Below, piece after piece: positions 15,882-23,689 of a stretch of 64,000 nucleotides of DNA. A model generated the notes under the pieces. It was not told the origin of the DNA and did no database searches. It saw only the letters and a list, made by a program, of their open reading frames with translations. The position numbers and the translations under genes are program-made. Source of the DNA: JBHIYN01 sp041984235 (GTDB lineage: Bacteria > Pseudomonadota > Gammaproteobacteria > Ga0077536); assembly GCA_041984235.1 (NCBI GenBank), contig JBHIYN010000022.1:1-64000 (forward strand). Direction: 5' to 3'. The first letter of the stretch is position 1. Each line of letters starts with the position of its first letter.

Positions 15882-17137
15882 CTGCTCCAGCGGTCATCAT
15901 TGCCGGCGGCGGCATCGGCGGCCTGAGCCTGGCGCTGGCGCTGCACGACGCGGGTATCCGCGCCCGCGTCTACGAATCCGTATCGCGGCTCGAAGAGCTC
16001 GGCGTGGGCATCAACGTACTGCCGCACGCGGCCCGCGAGTACGAGCGGCTCGACGTGCTCGACGCGCTGCTCGACAGTGGCGTCGAGCTCGAACGCTACA
16101 TGTGGTTCAGCCGCTTCGGCCAGGAGATCCATCGCGAAGCGCGCGGGCGCGCAGCGGGTTATGCGTGGCCACAGGTTTCGATTCACCGTGGCGCCTTCCA
16201 CCGCATACTTGCGCAGGCCGTGCGCGAACGACTCGGCCCCGATGCGCTGGTGCTGGACCATCACCTGGAACGTTTCAGCCAGACTGGTGCACGCGTCAGC
16301 GCAAGCTTCGTCAGTCGTCGCAACGGGACGCGTCACGCACCGGTCGACGGCGATCTGCTGGTCGCGGCCGATGGCATCCACTCGGTCGTGCGCCGCCAGT
16401 TCTATCCCGACCAGGGACCACCCTGCTGGGCCGGCAACATGATGTGGCGTATGACCGTCGAGCTGGCAGAGCCGCTGCTCGGCGGGCGCACGATGTTCTC
16501 GGCCGGCACCGGAAACATCAAGGTCGTCGGCTACGAGATCTCCGCGGCAATGAAGGCGCGCGGGCGCTCGCTGTTCAACTGGATCGCCGAAGTCCGGGTC
16601 GGAGCGGATGGTGATCCACCGCCCGAACGCGAGGACTGGAACCGCCAGGCACCGATCGAGGAGTTCGTTCACTACTTTGCCGACTGGCAGTTCGACTGGC
16701 TGGACGTTCCCGCGCTCGCGCGCGCCTCGCGCACTGCCTGGGCGTTTCCGATGGTCGACCGCGACCCGGTGCGGCAATGGACGTTCGGCCGAGTCACGCT
16801 GCTCGGTGACGCGGCACACCCGATGTGGCCGATTGGCTCGAACGGCGCCTCGCAGGCCGTGCTCGATTGCCGTGCGCTGACCGACGCGCTGAGCTCGGCG
16901 CGCGATGTCGACGCCGCGCTCGCGGACTACGAGGCTGAACGGCTCCCGGCGACGGCCGAGGTGGTGCGCGCCAACCGCACCCGCGCCCACGACGCCATGC
17001 TCGACCTCGTCGACCAGCGCGCCCCCAACGGTTTCGAGCACATCGAAGATGTCGTCAGCCAGGCGGAGCTGGAGCAGATTTCGTCGAGCTACAAGCAGAC
17101 CGCGCGTTTCGCCCGCGATCAGCTCGCGGCGCGTTAG
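15878..17137 (+). CDS. FAD-dependent aromatic hydroxylase, PhzS/salicylate hydroxylase-like
   Basis: A 419-residue group A flavin monooxygenase. The ADP-binding GxGxxG ('IIAGGGIGGLSLALALHDAG') is at the N-terminus, the 'LLVAADGIHSVVRRQ' DG motif in the middle and 'VTLLGDAAHPMWPIGSNGAS' near 300. It most resembles PhzS, which decarboxylatively hydroxylates a phenazine carboxylate, and salicylate hydroxylase. Because 2-aminophenol-cleaving genes follow directly, it could convert an anthranilate- or aminobenzoate-like acid into an aminophenol. Reaction chemistry is a family inference and the substrate link is from context. Confidence 0.75.
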   Translation: MTAPAVIIAGGGIGGLSLALALHDAGIRARVYESVSRLEELGVGINVLPHAAREYERLDVLDALLDSGVELERYMWFSRFGQEIHREARGRAAGYAWPQVSIHRGAFHRILAQAVRERLGPDALVLDHHLERFSQTGARVSASFVSRRNGTRHAPVDGDLLVAADGIHSVVRRQFYPDQGPPCWAGNMMWRMTVELAEPLLGGRTMFSAGTGNIKVVGYEISAAMKARGRSLFNWIAEVRVGADGDPPPEREDWNRQAPIEEFVHYFADWQFDWLDVPALARASRTAWAFPMVDRDPVRQWTFGRVTLLGDAAHPMWPIGSNGASQAVLDCRALTDALSSARDVDAALADYEAERLPATAEVVRANRTRAHDAMLDLVDQRAPNGFEHIEDVVSQAELEQISSSYKQTARFARDQLAAR

Positions 17138-17318
17138 CGCCGTTACGCACAGTGGAGGCTGACCTGCCGCCCGGCCGCCACGCAGCGGGCCTCGGTATTC
17201 CGCGGCTTCCACACCGGTACGCTTGAGTACCCACGGCCCGCTCCCGCGCCGGCGCGGCCGCTTCCCGCCGGCAGGCGATGCCGCTATCTTTATCGCTCCG
17301 TACCACCGGACAGCGTCG

Positions 17319-17753
17319 ATGCCGGGTGACAGCAAGCTCGTCGAGGGCCGCGCGCAGCCGCGCGGCCGCTACCCCCACGCGCGCCGCTGCGGCGATTTCA
17401 TCTTCGTCTCGGGTACCAGCGCCCGGCGCGCCGACAACACCATCGCCGGCGCCGGGGCCGATGCCATGGGCACGACCAGCCTGGACATCCGCGAGCAGAC
17501 CCGGGCCGTGATCGACAACATCGACGCCATTCTCGCCGAGTTCGGCTCCGGCCTGGTCGACGTGGTCGAGATCACGACCTTCCTGGTCAACATGAACGAT
17601 TTCGGTGGCTACAACGAAATCTACGCCGAGTATTTCGACTACGATGGGCCGGCGCGCACCACGGTCGCGGTACACCAGCTGCCGCACCCACACCTGCTGA
17701 TCGAGATGAAGGCGGTAGCGCACTGTCAGCGGCCACAGGAGGACCAGCCATGA
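17319..17753 (+). CDS. amnD: 2-aminomuconate deaminase (RidA family)
   Basis: A 144-residue RidA-fold protein with the distinctive 2-aminomuconate deaminase pattern: 'SKLVEGRAQPRGRYPHARR', 'DFIFVSGTSARR', 'MGTTSLDIREQTRAVIDNI' and 'ARTTVAVHQLPHPHLLIEMK'. Length equals AmnD/NbaF. It hydrolyses 2-aminomuconate to 4-oxalocrotonate and ammonia in 2-aminophenol and 3-hydroxyanthranilate breakdown. The start MPGDSKL at 17319 matches family N-termini. The stop overlaps the amnB start (ATGA). The 181 bases upstream contain no gene but could hold a promoter. Confidence 0.88.
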   Translation: MPGDSKLVEGRAQPRGRYPHARRCGDFIFVSGTSARRADNTIAGAGADAMGTTSLDIREQTRAVIDNIDAILAEFGSGLVDVVEITTFLVNMNDFGGYNEIYAEYFDYDGPARTTVAVHQLPHPHLLIEMKAVAHCQRPQEDQP

Positions 17754-18655
17754 GCAACGGTGAAATCGTCGCGGGCTTTCTCGCCCCGCACCCGCCACAC
17801 CTCGTTTACGGCGAGAACCCGCCGCAGAACGAGCCACGCTCACAGGGCGGCTGGGAGCCCCTGCGCTGGGCCTACGAGCGCGCACGCAAGTCGATCGACG
17901 AGCTCAAACCGGACGTGCTCATGGTGCATTCGCCGCACTGGATCACCCAGCAGGGGCATCACGTGCTCGGCGTGAAGCACCTGGCCGGTAAATCGGTCGA
18001 CCCGATTTTCCCCAACCTGTTCCGCTACCGCTTCGAGCTGGAGGTCGACGTCGAGCTGGCCGAGGCGTGTGCCGCCGAGGGCGCGAAGCGGGGCCTCACC
18101 ACCAAGCTCATGCGCAACCCGAACTTCCGCGTCGACTACGGCACCATCACCACGCTGCACATGATCCGGCCGCAGTGGGACATTCCGGTGGTCGGCTTCT
18201 CGGCCAATAACTCGCCCTACTATCTCACCACCGAGGAAGGGCTGGAGGAGATGGACCTGCTCGGCAAGGCGACCCGCGCCGCGGTCGAGGCCAGCGGCCG
18301 GCGCGCGGTGCTGCTCGCCTCCAACACCCTGTGCCACTACCATTTCAGCAAGGAGCCGGAGCCACCGGAGGACATGTCGCAGGAACACCCGGAGAACATG
18401 CAGGGTTACCTGTGGGACATGCGCATCATCGAGCTGCTGCGCGCCGGGCGCATCCGCGAAACCTTCGAGGTGCTGCCGCAGTTCATCGACGAGGCGTTCG
18501 CCGAGGTCAAGTCCGGCGCCTTCACCTGGATGTTCGCGGCCATGGGCTACCCCGAGCTGCCGGGCGAGCTGCACGGCTACGGCACCGTCATCGGTACCGG
18601 CAACGCGGTGATGGAATGGAACCTGGTGCGCGCCGGCCTCGCGCACGCGGCCTGA
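17750..18655 (+). CDS. amnB: 2-aminophenol 1,6-dioxygenase, catalytic beta subunit
   Basis: A 301-residue class III extradiol dioxygenase subunit. His14 ('FLAPHPPH'), His63 ('VHSPHW') and Glu252 ('EAFAEVK') fall one position from the iron ligands reported for Pseudomonas AmnB (His13, His62, Glu251), and His196 ('NTLCHYHF') corresponds to the catalytic His195. It cleaves 2-aminophenol to 2-aminomuconic 6-semialdehyde with Fe(II) and oxygen. It lies between amnD and amnA in the same operon. No dedicated aminomuconate semialdehyde dehydrogenase gene is adjacent; one of the two aldehyde dehydrogenases elsewhere in the window could serve. Confidence 0.9.
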   Translation: MSNGEIVAGFLAPHPPHLVYGENPPQNEPRSQGGWEPLRWAYERARKSIDELKPDVLMVHSPHWITQQGHHVLGVKHLAGKSVDPIFPNLFRYRFELEVDVELAEACAAEGAKRGLTTKLMRNPNFRVDYGTITTLHMIRPQWDIPVVGFSANNSPYYLTTEEGLEEMDLLGKATRAAVEASGRRAVLLASNTLCHYHFSKEPEPPEDMSQEHPENMQGYLWDMRIIELLRAGRIRETFEVLPQFIDEAFAEVKSGAFTWMFAAMGYPELPGELHGYGTVIGTGNAVMEWNLVRAGLAHAA

Positions 18656-18668
18656 GCGGCCGGCCGGC

Positions 18669-19481
18669 ATGAGCGTCGTTTCGGCTTTTCTCCTGCCCGG
18701 CTCGCCGCTGCCCTTCGTGCAGCCGGACAACCCGCCGTGGGGCGCACTGGCCGACGCCATGACGGCGGCCGGCCAGGCCCTCGCCGACAGCGCGCCGCAG
18801 ACCATCGTCGTCTACTCGACGCAATGGCTGGCGGTGCTCGACCAGCTGTGGCAGACGCGGCCGCACGTGCACGGACTGCACGTCGACGAGAACTGGCACG
18901 AGTACGGCGACCTGCCCTACGACATCCACATCGACACCGAGCTCACCGCGGCCGCGATCGCGGCAACGCCGGCGATCGATATCCGCTCCAAGGGCGTCGA
19001 TTACGATGCCTTTCCCATCGATACCGGCACCATCGTCGCCGCGCGTTTCCTCAACCCGGACCATGCCTGCCGCATGGCGGTGACGTCGAACAACCTCTAC
19101 CACGACTGGGACATGACCCGGGCGCTCGGGCGGATTGCGGCCGAGGCCGCTGCCAGCGTGGGGCGGCGCATCGCGGTGGTCGGTGTCGGCGGCTTGTCGG
19201 GCGCATTCTTCCGTGAACGCATCGACATCGCCGCCGACCGCCTGGCCAGCGACGCGGACGACGCCTGGAACCGCCGCATGCTCGACCTCATGCGCGACGG
19301 CGAGGTCGAAGAGCTGCTGCGCCTGTGCCCGCAGTTTGCGACCGAGGCGCGCGCCGAAATGGGTTTCAAGCACTTCGCCTTCATCCTCGGTGCGCTCGGC
19401 GGCAGCTTCCGCTCCGCGACCGTGCACGGCTACGGCCCGCTCTACGGCACCGGTGGCGCGGTGGTCGAGTTCGTCGCGTGA
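18669..19481 (+). CDS. amnA: 2-aminophenol 1,6-dioxygenase, alpha subunit
   Basis: A 270-residue paralogue of AmnB with the same fold but without the metal-binding histidines: the first ligand region reads 'FLLPGSPLPFVQP' instead of 'LAPHPPH', and the second 'VVYSTQW' instead of 'VHSPHW'. This loss is normal for the alpha subunit, which is structural in the alpha2beta2 enzyme. It follows amnB after 13 bases, and its stop overlaps the GTG of the next gene. Confidence 0.88.
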   Translation: MSVVSAFLLPGSPLPFVQPDNPPWGALADAMTAAGQALADSAPQTIVVYSTQWLAVLDQLWQTRPHVHGLHVDENWHEYGDLPYDIHIDTELTAAAIAATPAIDIRSKGVDYDAFPIDTGTIVAARFLNPDHACRMAVTSNNLYHDWDMTRALGRIAAEAAASVGRRIAVVGVGGLSGAFFRERIDIAADRLASDADDAWNRRMLDLMRDGEVEELLRLCPQFATEARAEMGFKHFAFILGALGGSFRSATVHGYGPLYGTGGAVVEFVA

Positions 19482-20317
19482 CGCGGCGCGCGACACTGCG
19501 CCCGGCCGTTCTGCTCGCGGGCCTGCTGGCCGCGGGCCAGACCGCGGCCATGGACTGCGCGGCGATCGAGGATGCGCAGGCGCGCGCCTGCTGCGAACGC
19601 AGCCTGCCCGCGCACGCGATGCGCCAGAGCGTGTCGCTGGCGGTGGTCGACGACGGCGGTACGCTCAGCGAGCTCAGTGCCCGCCTCGCGTGGAAGCGCC
19701 TGGAGGAGCGCCGGGTCGCGACCCGGGTCGATCTCACCGCGCCGCCCGGCGACGCCGGCACCATCGTGCTGCTGGTACAGCGCGAGCCGGAATCCGGCGA
19801 GGACGTGCCGCGCCCGCAGGCCTTCCTGTACCGGCCGAGCGAGCGCCGCGACCGCCTGATCGCGGTCAACACCCTGTCCGGTGAATTGCTCGGCACCGAT
19901 TTCAGCTACGAGGACTTCGCCTATTTCTACGGCAGCCACACCGACATGCGCTTCACCCGGCTTGCCGACGAGACCTTGGACGGGCGCACGGTGATGGTCA
20001 TGGAAGCCCGGCCGCGGGACGCGGACGCGGCCTTCGACGCCGGCCTCGAGTACACCCGCATCACCACGCGGCTCGACGCCGAGCGTTGCGTCCCGCTGGA
20101 GACGGAGTTCTACGCTGACAGCGACACCCCGAGCAAACGCCTGCAGGCCGACCCTGCCGCGGTGCGCCAGGTCGGCGAGCGCTGGCTGCCGCACCGCCTG
20201 ACCATGCACGACCTGACCGAAGGCACGCGTACCATCGTCGACGTCGAGAAGGTCGAGTTCGACCCGGACATCAGCGATTTCTTTTTCGCCCGCTCGGCGC
20301 TCAAGCGCGGGCGCTGA
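19478..20317 (+). CDS. Exported LolA-like outer-membrane lipoprotein-sorting protein
   Basis: A 279-residue exported protein of the LolA-like family (DUF4292/PF17131-like). It starts at a GTG overlapping the amnA stop, followed by signal-like 'LRPAVLLAGLLAAGQTAAMD'. The mature part contains the family core 'SYEDFAYFYGSHTDMRFTR' and ends in a beta-rich segment with 'VEFDPDISDFFFARSALKR'. Such periplasmic proteins are routinely encoded beside RND exporters, as here (gap nine bases), and are thought to carry a hydrophobic ligand between membranes. Cargo is unknown. Confidence 0.72.
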   Translation: MTRRATLRPAVLLAGLLAAGQTAAMDCAAIEDAQARACCERSLPAHAMRQSVSLAVVDDGGTLSELSARLAWKRLEERRVATRVDLTAPPGDAGTIVLLVQREPESGEDVPRPQAFLYRPSERRDRLIAVNTLSGELLGTDFSYEDFAYFYGSHTDMRFTRLADETLDGRTVMVMEARPRDADAAFDAGLEYTRITTRLDAERCVPLETEFYADSDTPSKRLQADPAAVRQVGERWLPHRLTMHDLTEGTRTIVDVEKVEFDPDISDFFFARSALKRGR

Positions 20318-20326
20318 CCCGGCACC

Positions 20327-23047
20327 GTGGCGTCCGGCGATCGTATTGCCGCGCTGATTGCCCGCTTTCCGGCCGTCATCGTGCTGGTGGCGCTGCTGTG
20401 CACCGCCCTTGCGCTGACCCGCGTGGTCGATTTCCGCAGCGGCCGCCTCGGCGTCGGCGTCGACGCCTCGCTGGCCGGCCTGCTGCCGGCCGGCGGCGCG
20501 GCGCTGGCGACCTATGCGCGTACCCGCGAGCTGTTCGGCAGTGACGACGTGCTGCTCGTCGCCTGGCTGGGCGACGACCTGTTCGAACCCGCCACGCTGC
20601 GCGCGCTCAAGCGCCTGACCCGCGACATCCAGCGCATCGACGGCGTGCGCCGGGTCGACAGCCTGGCCTCCGCGCTGCGCGTGCACAACGTGGGGGACAT
20701 GGTCGAGGTCGATCGCTTTCTCGCGCGCATCCCGCGCGACCCGCAGGGGCTCGCCGCGCTGCGTGCCGATGCCCTGGCCAATCCGCTCTACGGCGCCTAC
20801 CTGGTCGCGCCGGACGGCCGCGGCGCGCTGCTCTCGGTACAGTTCGAAACCGATCTCGACGCGGCCGCGCTGGCCCCCGCGGTGACCGCGATCGAGGCCG
20901 CCTCGCGCCGCCATGCCGGAAGCCGGGAGCAGTTCGTGGCCGGTCCGATCCACGCCCGCCTGGAGATTGGCCGCATCCTGTTCCGCGACATGCGCCAGGC
21001 ACTGCCGCTGGCGGTGCTGGTCACGGCCCTGGTGGCGGCACTGGCGCTGCGCAGCGTGCGCGGGGTGGTCCTGCCGCTGGCCGCGACCGGCATGGCGCTG
21101 GTCGTGACCCTGGCGGTGTTCGCCGGCAACGGCCATGCGCTCAACTTCGTCACGGTGATCGTGCCGCCGGTGGTGTTCGTGGTCGGCTTCGCGCTCGCGG
21201 TACACGTGATCAACGAGTTCGACAGCGCTTTTCGATCGCCGCAGCACAAGGCCGCGGCGGTCCGCGACAGCGTGCGCGAGCTGGCCCTGCCGCTGACGCT
21301 GACCGCTTTCACCACGGCGGTCGGCTTCGCTTCGCTGGCGACCAGCCCGATCGACTCCATTCGCGTGTTCGGCCTCTACACGGCGCTCGGCACGCTGCTC
21401 GGCTGGCTCGCCGCGCTGTGCGTCATCCCGGCCTGCCTGCTGCTGGCCCCGGTGCGCGTGCGTGCGCGCGGTGACGGCGGCTGGCTGCGCGCCCTGGCGC
21501 CGCGGCTGGCGCGCTTCGATCTGCGCCACCGCGGCGCGATCATCGCGCTGTGCGCGCTGCTCGCCGTGCTGGCCGCGGCGGGTGCGTCGCGCATCGACGT
21601 CAGTACCGACTACCTCGCCAACTTTCACGCCGACAACCCGGTGCGGCGCAACTTCGAGCGCGTGCGCGAGCATTTTGCCGGCGCGGTGCCACTGCAGATC
21701 CTGATCGAGAGCGAGTTCGACGACACCTTCGGCGATCCCGTACACCTGCGCACCCTGGACACCTTCGAGCGCTGGCTGGAAGCGCAGCCGGAGATCGGTA
21801 CGGCGGTCACCCTGGTCGATTTCATCGATGTCCTGCACCGGGCCTTCGAGCCCGGACAGGACGACGCCGCACGTGTGCCGTCAACGACGGCGGCAGTCGA
21901 GGATGCGCTGTTCCTGGCCGCCGGCGACGAGCTCGACCGCTTCGTCGATGCCCGCCACCGGCGCACGCTGCTGCACGTCAGCACTTCGGCGGTCTCGACC
22001 AACGCGCTCGGCGGCCTCATCGAGCGCATCGAGGCACGCCTCGCCGAGCTGCCCGGCCACCTGCACGGCCAGGTTACCGGCAGCTCGGCGCTGATGGCGC
22101 GCACGCTGGACGACGTCGTGCGTGGTCAGCTGGTCAGCCTGGCCGGCGCCCTGGTGGTCATCTACGCGGTGCTCATCGCCCTGTTCGGCTCGTTCCGGGT
22201 CGGCGCCCTCGCCCTGTTCCCGAACATACTTCCGATTGCCGCCTTCTTCGGCATCCTCGGTGCCAGCGGCACCACGCTCAACCTCGCCACCAGCCTGGTC
22301 GCGTCGGTCGTGCTCGGCATCGCGGTCGACGACAGCATGCATTTCCTGTCGCGCTTCAACGCCGAGGCGCGGCGGGTGGCGCACGAGGAGGAAGGCATAG
22401 AACGCGCCCTGGTGAGCGTCATACGCCCGGTCACCTTCACCACGCTGGCGCTGTGCGGCGGCTTTCTCACCCTGACCCTGGGCGAGCTGCGCAGCCAGGT
22501 CGAGTTCGGCGCGCTGGCCGCGGCGACCCTGGCCCTGGCCTGGGTGCTGGACCTCACCTTCACCCCCGCACTCGCCGGCCGCCTGCGCTTCGTCACGCTG
22601 TGGGAGGTGCTGAGCGTGGACCTCGGCGCGGCGCCGCATCGCACCATCCCGGTATTCGCGGGACTCAGCCTGCGCCAGGCGCGCATTGCCGCGATCCTGG
22701 GCGCGCTGGAGCGCTTCGAAGCGGGCGCACGTATCCTGTCACTCGGTGACCGCGGGCGCGACATTCACATCGTGATCGACGGCGAGCTCAGCGTGTCACT
22801 GCCACGCGACGGTCACGACCAGGTCCTGCGCACCCTGCGCCGCGGCGATCTCATCGGCGAGGTCGCGCTGTTCCACGGCCAGCGCACGGCCAACGTCGAT
22901 GCCGTCAGTGAGGCCCGGCTGCTGCGCCTCGACGACGCCGCGCTGGCCCGCATCCAGGCACGCTACCCGCGCATCGCCGCGCGGCTCTACCGCAACCTCG
23001 GCGTGATCCTCGCCGACCGCCTCGCCGACGTGACCGAACGGCTGTAG
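20327..23047 (+). CDS. RND/MMPL-superfamily exporter with C-terminal cyclic-nucleotide-binding domain
   Basis: 906 residues. Two repeats of one helix, a large periplasmic loop and five or six clustered helices give the RND layout (first helix about 16-35; helix cluster about 225-380; second half from about 405 to 755). 'GIAVDDSMHFLSRFN' is the charged transmembrane motif of proton-driven RND pumps. The last about 130 residues form a cNMP-binding/Crp-like beta-roll: 'IHIVIDGELSVSLPRDG', 'RRGDLIGEVALFHGQRTANV'. The tail suggests gating by a nucleotide or anionic ligand in the cytoplasm. The gene directly follows the LolA-like partner and the amn genes. The start is GTG. Confidence 0.82.
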   Translation: MASGDRIAALIARFPAVIVLVALLCTALALTRVVDFRSGRLGVGVDASLAGLLPAGGAALATYARTRELFGSDDVLLVAWLGDDLFEPATLRALKRLTRDIQRIDGVRRVDSLASALRVHNVGDMVEVDRFLARIPRDPQGLAALRADALANPLYGAYLVAPDGRGALLSVQFETDLDAAALAPAVTAIEAASRRHAGSREQFVAGPIHARLEIGRILFRDMRQALPLAVLVTALVAALALRSVRGVVLPLAATGMALVVTLAVFAGNGHALNFVTVIVPPVVFVVGFALAVHVINEFDSAFRSPQHKAAAVRDSVRELALPLTLTAFTTAVGFASLATSPIDSIRVFGLYTALGTLLGWLAALCVIPACLLLAPVRVRARGDGGWLRALAPRLARFDLRHRGAIIALCALLAVLAAAGASRIDVSTDYLANFHADNPVRRNFERVREHFAGAVPLQILIESEFDDTFGDPVHLRTLDTFERWLEAQPEIGTAVTLVDFIDVLHRAFEPGQDDAARVPSTTAAVEDALFLAAGDELDRFVDARHRRTLLHVSTSAVSTNALGGLIERIEARLAELPGHLHGQVTGSSALMARTLDDVVRGQLVSLAGALVVIYAVLIALFGSFRVGALALFPNILPIAAFFGILGASGTTLNLATSLVASVVLGIAVDDSMHFLSRFNAEARRVAHEEEGIERALVSVIRPVTFTTLALCGGFLTLTLGELRSQVEFGALAAATLALAWVLDLTFTPALAGRLRFVTLWEVLSVDLGAAPHRTIPVFAGLSLRQARIAAILGALERFEAGARILSLGDRGRDIHIVIDGELSVSLPRDGHDQVLRTLRRGDLIGEVALFHGQRTANVDAVSEARLLRLDDAALARIQARYPRIAARLYRNLGVILADRLADVTERL

Positions 23048-23050
23048 CGG

Positions 23051-23207
23051 AAAAAGGGGACATGCCACATTTGTAACTGGTTGAGACGGGGAAAAAGGGG
23101 ACATGCCACATTTGTAACTGTCGGGTTCGAGACGGGCTCCTTCGTAGACGACCTCTCCACGCACTTTTTCGTCTCAACCAGTTACAAATGTGGCATGTCC
23201 CCTTTTT
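23051..23207. repeat. 157 bp inverted-repeat element with a third internal copy
   Basis: Perfect 38 bp inverted repeats occupy 23051-23088 and 23170-23207; a third, 29 bp copy lies directly repeated at 23092-23120. The repeat starts with a run of A then GGGGACATGCCACATTTG. The unit fills almost all of the space between two convergent genes and ends two bases before the MaoC stop codon. It resembles small REP/MITE-like palindromic elements found many times in proteobacterial genomes. A transcript in either direction would form a long hairpin ending in T or A runs, so it may also act as a bidirectional terminator. Confidence 0.85.
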
Positions 23208-23208
23208 A

Positions 23209-23682
23209 TCAATCCTGGGGGCGGCGCAGGAACATGCCGAGGGTCTTCATGGTCATGACCGTGCGGCCGTCCTGGTTGAGGACCTCGACGGCGCTGCGCA
23301 CCACGCCGCGATCGGGCCTGGAGCGCGACGGGCGGCTCTCGAGGATGGTCACGCGCACCGAGAGGGTGTCGCCGGGACGCACCGGCACCAGCCAGCGGAT
23401 CTCGTCGACGCCGGGCGATCCCTGGCTCGCGGTCTCGGACACGTAGTGGTCGACCATCATGCGCATCATCATCGCGCAGGTGTGCCAGCCGCTGGTGATG
23501 AGACCGCCGAAATGCGACTCGGCCGCGGCTTCGTGGTCGAGGTGGAACGGCTGCGGATCGTAGCGCCGCGCGAACGCCAGCAGCTCGGCCTCGTCGACGG
23601 TCGTGCTGCCGAACTCGTGCACGTCGCCGACGACGTAGTCCTCGAAATAGAACGCCTTCGCTGGCGGGCTCGCTGCGCGCAC
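23209..23682 (-). CDS. MaoC-family enoyl hydratase-like protein
   Basis: A 157-residue hot-dog-fold protein of the MaoC dehydratase family. The hydratase motif appears as 'RRYDPQPFHLDHEAA' with the Asp-His pair, followed by 'GGLITSGWHTCAMMMRM'. Members hydrate enoyl-CoA esters, or sometimes act on other thioesters. The start is a GTG at 23682. It is seven bases downstream of citrate synthase and probably co-transcribed, a pairing seen in several proteobacteria. Substrate chain length cannot be told. Confidence 0.8.
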   Translation of the reverse strand: MRAASPPAKAFYFEDYVVGDVHEFGSTTVDEAELLAFARRYDPQPFHLDHEAAAESHFGGLITSGWHTCAMMMRMMVDHYVSETASQGSPGVDEIRWLVPVRPGDTLSVRVTILESRPSRSRPDRGVVRSAVEVLNQDGRTVMTMKTLGMFLRRPQD

Positions 23683-23689
23683 GGACGGC

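Noticed and set aside
15269..17335. Long minus-strand open frame opposite the Tat protein and PhzS-like genes
   Set aside because: No domain recognisable, low-complexity composition, and the opposite strand carries clear family motifs.
18669..19481. amnA as a dead dioxygenase gene because the metal histidines are missing
   Set aside because: Loss of these ligands is normal for the alpha subunit of 2-aminophenol 1,6-dioxygenase.
19442..21838. Very long open frame on the minus strand (about 798 codons)
   Set aside because: It lies antisense to the LolA-like and RND genes, is Arg/Gln/His/Gly-rich without motifs, and is the typical shadow of GC-rich coding DNA.
23051..23207. CRISPR-like repeat
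   Set aside because: Only three copies, one inverted, with no regular spacers or cas genes; it is a palindromic element.
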